45,510 bases of DNA from a virus. Where the stretch lies: positions 1-45,510 of IMG/VR virus record IMGVR_UViG_3300010155_000012. One strand, given 5' to 3'. The position numbers and the translations under genes were made by a program. The notes beneath the pieces were generated by a model. The model saw only the letters and a program-made list of their open reading frames with translations, was not told where the DNA came from and did not search any database. Positions 1 to 6,530 of the stretch are shown piece after piece; position 1 is the first letter of the stretch, and each line of letters starts with the position of its first letter.

Positions 1-335
1 CCAGCATCTCGGACTGTTCCATAGTACCTTGTATTTTCAAAATCAGCTGCAGAGGAGTTTGCCCTTGCACCTAAAACCCTGATAAAGGTGATAGCTGTTC
101 GATTTCTTAAAAACTCTCTAACCGCGTATGGCCCAAATTGATCCTTATCAGGATCTGGCTCACCGAAGCGAGTAACAAAATCTCTATAAGACCCCAAAGT
201 TACAGGAATAAAGGCAGGGCCGATGTCTGACGTTCCTACCACACCGGCTGGAACACCTACGACCTCAGCCATACGCTGAGAAAGATCAATTTCTCTTTCA
301 TAGAACCCGGGGGATCTGAATGTCTGCTCAGCCAT
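1..335 (-). CDS. gp18: Contractile tail sheath protein, N-terminal part (gene cut by window edge)
   Basis: This gene encodes the N-terminal 111 codons of a T4 gp18-type sheath protein; the rest lies beyond base 1. The sheath surrounds the tail tube and contracts during DNA injection. I read it directly from the sequence. The start ATG is at 335-333, with AAGGAG about 10 nt upstream. The protein opens MAEQTFRSPGFYEREIDLS, then has a GVVGTSDIGPAFIP segment, a YRDFVTRFGEPDP segment and a region ending ITFIRVLGARAN. This is the usual sheath N-terminus: an SPG...E opening, a G-x-A/T-G..-x-GPA stretch, a FG-P stretch and a V-R-V/L strand. It follows gp15 after a 57-base gap, matching the T4 gene order. 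The family call is well supported; full length and C-terminal domain are not visible. Confidence 0.88.
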   Translation of the reverse strand, partial: MAEQTFRSPGFYEREIDLSQRMAEVVGVPAGVVGTSDIGPAFIPVTLGSYRDFVTRFGEPDPDKDQFGPYAVREFLRNRTAITFIRVLGARANSSAADFENTRYYGTVRDA

Positions 336-392
336 CAGGCGATCTCCTTGTATTTACCTATATAAGTATTTTACCCATAGCCAAATATTAAA

Positions 393-1586
393 CTATGTTA
401 TCGTTTCAAGATCTACCACAATCCTTGAGCTAATGACAGACTCTCCTGATCTCTGATTTCTGGTAAGTACCCTAAGCAATCTCTTTTTTTCTTTTCCCGT
501 AAAAGGGTCTTGCACAATATCAACAATTTGCGCTCCATCCTGGCCTCTTGCAAGTGGTACCTTCCCAGTACTAGTTAAAATTTCAACATCAGATAAGATA
601 AACCTATCAATATCTCCATCTCCATCAGGAGATTCAACTGTTTTAATTATTGGAGCACTTACCTGAGATGTAATAAACTCGATCTGCGGAGCTGATAGAA
701 ACTTTCTAAATGGTGATGGTAAACCTGGTTGATCCGGTGCAATCAAATACGCAGGTACCTTTATGTCAAAGCTATACCGAATTATTCGCTCATCATCAGT
801 AAAATTATCAAAGTTGTCTCCGCTTGTCAGGCTAGGCTGAACAAATGCGGTGAATTCATATCCGCTATCAGATGTAAGCTGGTATGCAATGTCCTGGCCG
901 TTAAAATTTGCCATCATCACCTCTAAAAGCTGATTCATGTGAATGGTATATTGAGTCCAAAATGTCACCTCATAGTCAGCCAAGAAGAACTCTGGATAAG
1001 GAATTGTGATAATTTCAAATATATTATCTCCTAGTCTTTTTTCAAGAAGATTTCCTGTATCATTAATTTGAAAAGATAGATTATTTCTATTTCTTCGAGA
1101 TGCTAGCGCTCCAGGCTTTGCCCGATTTCCCGGAAAAATTTCATTGCTTCCAAAGTTTCCCCTTGATGCAACATTTTCTTGATTTTTAATCCTTAGCTTA
1201 TTAATGATCTTTTGATAGTCTCTATCTTCCTTGCTCAATTTTCTTCGGATTGCATAGTATCCCTGGTCTCTAGGCGAGATAGCTGTTCCATAATTTCCTA
1301 AAGTAGGGGATACCTCTATAGATTTTCTTCTAATTGCCACAACAGGCAAAATCAAAGCACCGTTTCTATCTCGGAGTGGCTGACGTCTTCGAGTTAAAGC
1401 AAATCTTTCACCCGCCGCAAAGACAACGGGCACCTTAGTTGATTTTTCATTTATCTGAACCTCAAGAATAAGAGTCTTATCAAAGAGATTGAATATTGCT
1501 CGATCAACGTCTTCAATTCCACAAGGCGGAATTGAAAAATCATCCGGGACATTTGTTCCTTCATATCCTGAATCTATCTTACTCAT
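393..1586 (-). CDS. gp15: Tail terminator / proximal sheath stabiliser, T4 gp15-like
   Basis: This 397-residue protein probably caps the top of the tail tube and sheath and joins the tail to the neck. The line-up with T4 gp15, from memory of that protein, is collinear. An early strand STKVPVVFAAGERF matches its VP-type strand, and LILPVVAIRRKSIEV matches its LPRI...DFSYN region. A central block FEIITIPYPEFFLADYEVTF followed by TQYTIHMNQLLEVMM matches the YELSIFTRYEDDMFQIVEQ region. A late RIIRYSFDIKVPAYLIAP strand matches the end of the conserved core. It is longer than T4 gp15, partly through an inserted basic stretch at about residues 110-165. TAGGAG precedes the ATG by 6 nt. It lies between gp14 and gp18, as expected for gp15. 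Confidence 0.78.
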   Translation of the reverse strand: MSKIDSGYEGTNVPDDFSIPPCGIEDVDRAIFNLFDKTLILEVQINEKSTKVPVVFAAGERFALTRRRQPLRDRNGALILPVVAIRRKSIEVSPTLGNYGTAISPRDQGYYAIRRKLSKEDRDYQKIINKLRIKNQENVASRGNFGSNEIFPGNRAKPGALASRRNRNNLSFQINDTGNLLEKRLGDNIFEIITIPYPEFFLADYEVTFWTQYTIHMNQLLEVMMANFNGQDIAYQLTSDSGYEFTAFVQPSLTSGDNFDNFTDDERIIRYSFDIKVPAYLIAPDQPGLPSPFRKFLSAPQIEFITSQVSAPIIKTVESPDGDGDIDRFILSDVEILTSTGKVPLARGQDGAQIVDIVQDPFTGKEKKRLLRVLTRNQRSGESVISSRIVVDLETIT

Positions 1587-1595
1587 ATCTATCTC

Positions 1596-2279
1596 CTATG
1601 ACTCATCATAAAATGCAGACCCGGGCTCTCCTGGATCAGAGGGTACTCCCCCAGAGCCTCTAGGTGACACCTCTGCGGGACCGCTAATTGGTTTTGTCAA
1701 AACTCCTGTTTTCTGAAGATCTCTCGAGTCTGCTGTTGGACCAAGCTGGTTGTTCGCAAATCCTCGCTGTTGGGCAAAGGTTCTTTGAACAGCATCTGGA
1801 TCACTATAGGAAAGGTCAGTGGGTCCAAATATATGTGCCTCAAATTGACCCCTGCGAGCCTGCTTGCCCGTGATGGTGACGAATGACTTGTATTCAATTT
1901 CTCCAAAAATAGTATCCGAATCTGGTATCTTTATTACCTCAAAAAACACAGACCCATAGCTAAAAAAATCTCCCTCTCTTATGTCAATCCCTTTATCGAT
2001 TAGATCCTTATTTTGAACATATGCCTCAATGGTATAATATTCTTCACTGCCAAATTTATTAGTTCTAATCTCCTGGGGAAGGTATTTTACCAAAACATCA
2101 AGCTCAATTGGATTTTCAAACACCTTATTGGGAGACTCCTCATATATCCCGTGGATATCTGATTTCTCTTCTGAGATTAAGAAAAGATATATTTTTTGAC
2201 CCACTACATCCTTAACGAGCTCTTTTCCAAGATCGTTAATTAAGTTGATTTCTCTTCGAGTAATAAAAAGTCTAGACAT
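1596..2279 (-). CDS. gp14: Neck protein, T4 gp14-like
   Basis: This 227-residue protein is a probable head-completion/neck protein connecting the filled head to the tail. The best marker is a block near residues 95-145, from DIREGDFFSYGSVFFEVIKI through TIFGEIEYKSFVTITGKQ. This parallels the T4 gp14 segment EGDLIYFP...LFEI...FYQLGQ..RKITAGKF. The C-terminal 60 residues are rich in Gly, Pro and Ser (SPRGSGGVPSDPGEPG) and look disordered. The start ATG is 4 nt after the gp13 stop with only a weak ribosome site, so translation is probably coupled. The context (gp13 before, gp15 after) supports the call. The C-terminal tail differs from T4. Confidence 0.72.
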   Translation of the reverse strand: MSRLFITRREINLINDLGKELVKDVVGQKIYLFLISEEKSDIHGIYEESPNKVFENPIELDVLVKYLPQEIRTNKFGSEEYYTIEAYVQNKDLIDKGIDIREGDFFSYGSVFFEVIKIPDSDTIFGEIEYKSFVTITGKQARRGQFEAHIFGPTDLSYSDPDAVQRTFAQQRGFANNQLGPTADSRDLQKTGVLTKPISGPAEVSPRGSGGVPSDPGEPGSAFYDES

Positions 2280-2283
2280 CTAG

Positions 2284-3459
2284 TTATCCCATAAAGATAG
2301 CTTTGCCATTAGGCATAGGAATAAATCTTAACTGTTTATTAATAAACTCAGATCTTCCAGCAGCTGTTTCCATAATCTTGTCATAAGTCATTGTCTCTAA
2401 CATTTCTTTCAAACTTGTCTTGAGGCCTTTTTGATCCTCTCTGCCGTTGGTGATTAGAGAGGTACCGTCTAGGGTCAAGGTTGCCCCGGGAATCGGAATA
2501 TTAGAAAATTTAGATCGAATTAATCCAAGCTGTTCCTTAGCTAGCGCAACAACATACTGACGTATCCACTGGCGACCTATGCTATTAACTCTTGAATAAA
2601 TTAGATTTCCAAAGGGAATATTCGATAGATTTGACACTCCTTGTATTGTCTCATCTTGATAAGATGGATTTAGGGGATCAGGATGAAATCTAACTCTAAC
2701 CCACAGCTTTCTAGGAGCAGCAGATGCCGGTGTCGGAAAAATTCTAACCTTTGTACCAATCATCTCATATGAGTAATTTGATCTTCTGACCCTGTTGGAG
2801 ATATCAAGCTGGCCAGCTCTTAGAATATCTTCAAAAACTGGGAGCACATAAAAGATTGTCTCCGGAGTGAAAGATTCAAAAGAGAATTCATTATTTAGAT
2901 AGTTGATTGCTGACGTCGTATCAAAAAATCTGTATGCTGCCTGCGGGCCAAAGTGAAATATCTCCATAATCCTAAGCTTGGTCTTTGGACTTGCATTGCT
3001 AGCTGAATTAAATAAAACTCCCCCTTGCTCATCCTTTAGCTCTGTATATACGTCATAATCCTGCCGACTTCTTTGTAATTGAATGCTTCCGGATACTGTA
3101 TTGTAAGAACCTCCTGTTCCAGCCTCCATGGAATATGGTTCAGCAAATCGTGTTAGATACTCAAGATTTTCTCTGGGAAATTTTTGTTCAGATCCAGAAA
3201 GAATACTACCCGTAGGCATCCCTAGAAATTGAATTAATTGAGACTTTGCCTGATACTGATTAAGAATGCTTCCGTATTCTAGAAAAGACTCCTCAAAATT
3301 TCCCCAAATTTGTTTCTTTGTTAGCTCAACAGATAATATATCATCGCCCAGCTTACGCTTGACGAACGTGATCATGTTATCGGCCTCTGTTTGAAATTCT
3401 GTGTCAGAATCAAAGAAGCCAAAAGGAGTGGGCTTGGTGGTATTTCCAAAGGTTGCCAT
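2284..3459 (-). CDS. gp13: Neck protein, T4 gp13-like
   Basis: A probable neck/head-completion protein of 391 residues from the ATG at 3459. Residues 33-62 (FVKRKLGDDILSVELTKKQI, then a helix ending EYGSI) match the N-terminal helix-strand-helix of T4 gp13 (ILRRLGAPIINVELT..QIYDC...LELYGEY). The C-terminal RQWIRQYVVALAKEQLGLIR, then PGATLTLDGTSLI and an acidic/basic helix, match the gp13 C-terminus (KRYATALAKELNGQI...GVTIDGQRLI). It is longer than T4 gp13 (about 309 aa) because of added sequence in the middle. An in-frame TTG at 3501 would add 14 residues (MVPIFINATRAFLS), but I prefer the ATG because relatives start close to this point. Neither start has a strong ribosome site. Confidence 0.85.
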   Translation of the reverse strand: MATFGNTTKPTPFGFFDSDTEFQTEADNMITFVKRKLGDDILSVELTKKQIWGNFEESFLEYGSILNQYQAKSQLIQFLGMPTGSILSGSEQKFPRENLEYLTRFAEPYSMEAGTGGSYNTVSGSIQLQRSRQDYDVYTELKDEQGGVLFNSASNASPKTKLRIMEIFHFGPQAAYRFFDTTSAINYLNNEFSFESFTPETIFYVLPVFEDILRAGQLDISNRVRRSNYSYEMIGTKVRIFPTPASAAPRKLWVRVRFHPDPLNPSYQDETIQGVSNLSNIPFGNLIYSRVNSIGRQWIRQYVVALAKEQLGLIRSKFSNIPIPGATLTLDGTSLITNGREDQKGLKTSLKEMLETMTYDKIMETAAGRSEFINKQLRFIPMPNGKAIFMG

Positions 3460-3614
3460 TGATAAAAACGCTCTTGTTGCATTAATAAATATAGGCACCA
3501 AGCTGAGAAGCTCAAAAAATCAAATTACATCTCTCGCTTCTTATCCGGGATGTTTTTATCTTTATGATCTGTATTTTTAATAAATTCTTTTTCGCTAAGC
3601 TCAAAAAACTTTTG

Positions 3615-4739
3615 TTATAGCCCACCTAGAGCAGTTATTGCAATTAAAGCAGGCAATCCGCTTCTCACATAGACACCTGAAAATAGGGTTTTTGACCTGC
3701 CTCCGACATATGAGATGGCCGATTCCATATGATTGCTTACACTTGGATCTCCAGCCATCTCCGGAGTGACAATCAAAAGAAGAACTCCTGTTTCCGGCTT
3801 TCCACGGGGAGCAGGACATGGGGATTTCTGTAGGCAGCCTTGAAAAATCTGCAACCCGAGATTTCCGCTTTGTGGATCTCTTATCGCTGTTGTTCCTAAA
3901 AACAGCCTGCCGTCAGTTCTCAAGCATCGTTCGAGGTCTTTTGTATCAAACGACTGAACCGGGGATACCTCACTCGCAAGCTTTAGAATTTGTGCCAGCA
4001 TCTTTGCAAATGCTGTGTTAGCTGCAGGATACATCGAGAGCATCCCGACTTTTCCTCTCAGCAGCTGTAGCTGGCGCTCATTATCAAGGACAATGTGGGG
4101 ATGATTTTTTACATCAACCAGGAGCAAGTCAGCATTTGTCTTAATTGTCGGATTAAGAAGCTCCTGGGCTGTCGGAACAGATACCACGTATACCACCTTT
4201 CCAGTTCCTTGAACAGATTTTAAATATCTCTCAAAAGCTGAGTGTAAGACGTGGGTGGCACTGCCTGTACCTCCGCCGCCGCCAGCCATGACAAATAACC
4301 AGTCAACTTTTCCAAACTTAGCCTTAAGAGTATCTTCCACAATAGTGGCATTATCCGAAAGCACCTCTTTGCCTAATTCGACATCTTTTCCAACACCATC
4401 AGCGCCCTCGAGGAGCAAAAAGTGATTTGAATCTACTCCGGCAGGCTGATCCTTTACGGTTGTATTGATTAAGATAGTTCGAGAAAACCCTAAATCTAAA
4501 AAGGCCTTAGCAAGCTTTCCGCCGCCCCCGCCGACGCCGACAAAGCCGCAGTTAATTGCAGAGGGCGCCGAGTTTTCTGGAAGAAGATCATCTTGAGAGC
4601 TTAGCGCGTCATCTCCGTAGTGGTCGACGAAGTCAAAATCATCTACTGCAGATATAGCAGTATCAAGCTCTCCAGCGTCAGAGCTTTTCTCTTGCTCTTG
4701 TTCATTTTGACTTTCTTGTAACTTTTCTTCTTTGCTCAC
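3615..4739 (-). CDS. FtsZ/tubulin-superfamily GTPase (phage-encoded)
   Basis: A 375-residue predicted filament-forming GTPase. Visible motifs, numbered from the GTG start: an N-terminal nucleotide loop INCGFVGVGGGGGKLAKAF (about 62-80, like the FtsZ GVGGGGGN loop); an ILINT strand (about 89-93, like FtsZ IAINTD); the tubulin signature AGGGGGTGSATHV (about 152-164, with Ala where FtsZ has the last Gly); and a T7-loop region SFDTKDLERCL (about 263-273). The two aspartates of the T7 loop have the same D-x-x-D spacing as the catalytic FtsZ NxDFAD loop. The first 60 residues are acidic and probably disordered. I chose the GTG because AAGGAGG lies 7 nt upstream. An in-frame ATG at 4814 would add 25 residues but has no ribosome site. 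Membership of the superfamily is well supported. Whether it is nearer FtsZ, TubZ or PhuZ cannot be settled by eye, and the role is unknown. Confidence 0.85.
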   Translation of the reverse strand: MSKEEKLQESQNEQEQEKSSDAGELDTAISAVDDFDFVDHYGDDALSSQDDLLPENSAPSAINCGFVGVGGGGGKLAKAFLDLGFSRTILINTTVKDQPAGVDSNHFLLLEGADGVGKDVELGKEVLSDNATIVEDTLKAKFGKVDWLFVMAGGGGGTGSATHVLHSAFERYLKSVQGTGKVVYVVSVPTAQELLNPTIKTNADLLLVDVKNHPHIVLDNERQLQLLRGKVGMLSMYPAANTAFAKMLAQILKLASEVSPVQSFDTKDLERCLRTDGRLFLGTTAIRDPQSGNLGLQIFQGCLQKSPCPAPRGKPETGVLLLIVTPEMAGDPSVSNHMESAISYVGGRSKTLFSGVYVRSGLPALIAITALGGL

Positions 4740-4897
4740 AGGGTGACCTCCTTGTTTTCTCTCTTCAGTAAGGGTTTTTCCACTTGAGCTTAATCCCCTG
4801 AGAGAGCTTGGCATCTTATCACAGAGAATAATATGATTAACTCCCCTGAAAGTAAATCAAGGGAGAAATTCATGTTTCAATTCAGTTACGCCAGATC

Positions 4898-5416
4898 TTA
4901 AACTTCAGCTGGATACGCACTAAACGCAAGAGATCCAGACTGAGCCTGAACAGCGAAGCCAAATCCATCACAATAGAGAGTCACAGAAGATCCGTGGGTG
5001 GTCGCGATGGCCAAAGCCCCGCCGTTTCCACCGACGCCGATTCCTCCGCTGCTCGCGACGCCAGCTCCGTAGAAAGAGGCTCTGGCAGAATCAGATCCGG
5101 TAAGATCATGCGCAGCACCGTTAGTTGTTACCGTGCCGGCAGCGTCTGTAGACAACGCCCTAACGGTAAATATTTCCCCCGGAACAGTGGAGGCAGCGGG
5201 TAGAGTAAGTGTAATTGCACTGGTCCCGCTGACTGTATAGACACCGCCAACTGAAAGGGAAGCATCAGCAGTCTTAACATTTTGAACTGGATTTCGAATT
5301 GTAGAGGAGCCAGTCAATATAAGTGTGCCACGAAACTTCGTCGTGTTTCGAATGTCTGTTCCTGACCCAGCTTCCTGAACTATTCCTCTTGTGTCATCAA
5401 ATATGATCTTTGGCAT
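4898..5416 (-). CDS. Beta-rich virion surface-type protein, unrecognised family
   Basis: A 172-residue protein rich in Gly, Ala, Ser and Thr with few charged residues. The central part (about 45-110) alternates short beta-type strands and turns: SLSVGGVYTVSGTSAITLTL, then PAASTVPGEIFTVRA, then TVTTNGAAHDLTGSDSA. This style is seen in phage head decoration and fibre proteins. A Gly-rich stretch (GVASSGGIGVGGNGGA) leads to a hydrophobic end (SVTLYCDGFGFAVQ). AAAGGAG lies 7 nt before the ATG. It sits between the sulfotransferase and the FtsZ-like gene, downstream of the capsid gene. A decoration or appendage role is inference from composition and position only. Confidence 0.6.
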   Translation of the reverse strand: MPKIIFDDTRGIVQEAGSGTDIRNTTKFRGTLILTGSSTIRNPVQNVKTADASLSVGGVYTVSGTSAITLTLPAASTVPGEIFTVRALSTDAAGTVTTNGAAHDLTGSDSARASFYGAGVASSGGIGVGGNGGALAIATTHGSSVTLYCDGFGFAVQAQSGSLAFSAYPAEV

Positions 5417-5549
5417 AATCTCTCTCCTTTGTTCGCAAGCTTCCGATCCTCTGGCGAGTTCAGATGATTATATGGATCGGGCCTACCAATATATAGGACC
5501 CTTGAGAGCAAACGGCCCTAACCATTAAGTGATCAGATAAAAAACCTAC
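5417..5549 (-). other. Intergenic leader of the 4898-5416 gene
   Basis: This 133-base gap lies between the sulfotransferase stop and the beta-rich protein gene. It holds the AAAGGAG ribosome site next to the ATG and a TATAAT hexamer (minus strand, 5467-5472) about 50 bases upstream of the start, with no recognisable -35. An imperfect GC-rich stem (GGGTCCT ... AGGCCC, minus strand, about 5478-5502) has no following T-run, so I do not call it a terminator. A promoter here is possible but unproven. I see no small gene. Confidence 0.25.
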
Positions 5550-6440
5550 TTAATCTAAAAATCGGTAATCAAATTTTCTTATCCATGGGTCAAAAGCGGA
5601 AGCGACCATCTCTCTTGTGTCATTACTATAGTATTCTGCATAGTTAATTTTCTTTTTACGTTGCTTTGATTTTAATCTTGGCAGCTTTTCAGGTGAGATC
5701 TTCAGATGGTCACATGCTCTCTCATAGTCTAGTTGCAGATTTTCATATCTCATAGAAAAATCTAAAGGCGTGTCATCACCATAAAATTCAGAATTTATTC
5801 TAGAAAACCACTTTAAGATATTACAATTTTTATCAAGCCCGTAGGGTCCTTGAAAATCCGCATAGGTGCAAAGAAAACCCTGGAACTTTCGTCTAAGACT
5901 TTCAATATCGTCATCCTTTGCTGGAGCTAGATGAGATTTTACCTTTAAAGAGAAGTGACGCGGATTCTCTGTGGAGATAACCTCTCCATCACTTCTTAGA
6001 TGAACTGTAGGTGAGTGATAAAATGACCACCAGAAAAATGACACCATCACATCCCAGGGATTTCTAACTATGGTAAAGGTATAATACTCATTGAAAAGAT
6101 CTTTAAGTTCACTAATGTTTAAAACTTGAACAGGGGTTGTATGCATGTGAAATATCGGCTTTATTATTGAAACTTTATTTTTTTCAATATCTTTGTGAAT
6201 CAGGTGAGAGTATCCCGATTCGAGAAGATGCTTTACAGCGATATCTCCATCACATAATATCTCTATCTGATTGTTTCTAGTGGGATAATCAAAGTCACCT
6301 GATAGTTTTTCATCCCCGTGATCGGTTCCTGTTAAAATATCGCCTGGACCACAATGTTTTCCTAGAGACACCTCTACACTTGATCCGGCGACTTTCATGG
6401 GCTTAAAGAAAATAAATTTATTCTGGTGTGAAAGGATCAT
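5550..6440 (-). CDS. Sulfotransferase-family protein
   Basis: A 296-residue putative cytosolic sulfotransferase that would transfer sulfate from PAPS to a hydroxyl or amine acceptor. The N-terminal FIFFKPMKVAGSSVE (residues 9-23) is the 5'-phosphosulfate-binding loop, with the family pattern of a beta strand, K-x-(A/G)-(G/S)-S/T, and Lys at 16. YTFTIVRNPWDVMVSFFW (120-137) is the 3'-phosphate-binding segment, with Arg126 and Ser134 in the expected places. A later DFSMRYENLQLDYERACDHL is the usual helix of sulfotransferase-2/3 type proteins. No signal peptide or membrane segment is visible. The acceptor cannot be predicted. It lies just after the terminator that ends the capsid gene, so it needs its own promoter or readthrough. 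No clear ribosome site precedes the ATG. It looks like an accessory gene within the virion cluster. Confidence 0.82.
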   Translation of the reverse strand: MILSHQNKFIFFKPMKVAGSSVEVSLGKHCGPGDILTGTDHGDEKLSGDFDYPTRNNQIEILCDGDIAVKHLLESGYSHLIHKDIEKNKVSIIKPIFHMHTTPVQVLNISELKDLFNEYYTFTIVRNPWDVMVSFFWWSFYHSPTVHLRSDGEVISTENPRHFSLKVKSHLAPAKDDDIESLRRKFQGFLCTYADFQGPYGLDKNCNILKWFSRINSEFYGDDTPLDFSMRYENLQLDYERACDHLKISPEKLPRLKSKQRKKKINYAEYYSNDTREMVASAFDPWIRKFDYRFLD

Positions 6441-6473
6441 GGGAAAGTTTAATTTATCATCCTTCTCAAGTTA

Positions 6474-6504
6474 AAATAAAAAAGGGGCGGCCAAAGGCCG
6501 CCCC
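6474..6504 (-). terminator. Intrinsic terminator after the major capsid gene
   Basis: On the minus strand a perfect 9-bp stem (GGGGCGGCC / GGCCGCCCC, 6484-6504) with a TTT loop is followed by a T-rich tract (TTTTTTATTTT, 6473-6483). It lies 27 bases downstream of the capsid gene stop at 6531. This is the clearest Rho-independent terminator in the window. It probably isolates the very highly expressed capsid transcript from the sulfotransferase and FtsZ-like genes. Confidence 0.92.
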
Positions 6505-6530
6505 AGTTATTGAGTTATCTAGTCCGAAGA

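Noticed and set aside
3499-3501. TTG at 3501 as the start of the gp13-like gene
   Set aside because: No ribosome site, and the extra 14 residues are not expected in the family; the ATG at 3459 is preferred.
5478-5502. Imperfect GC-rich stem upstream of the beta-rich gene as a terminator
   Set aside because: The stem has a bulge and no T-run follows it on the minus strand.
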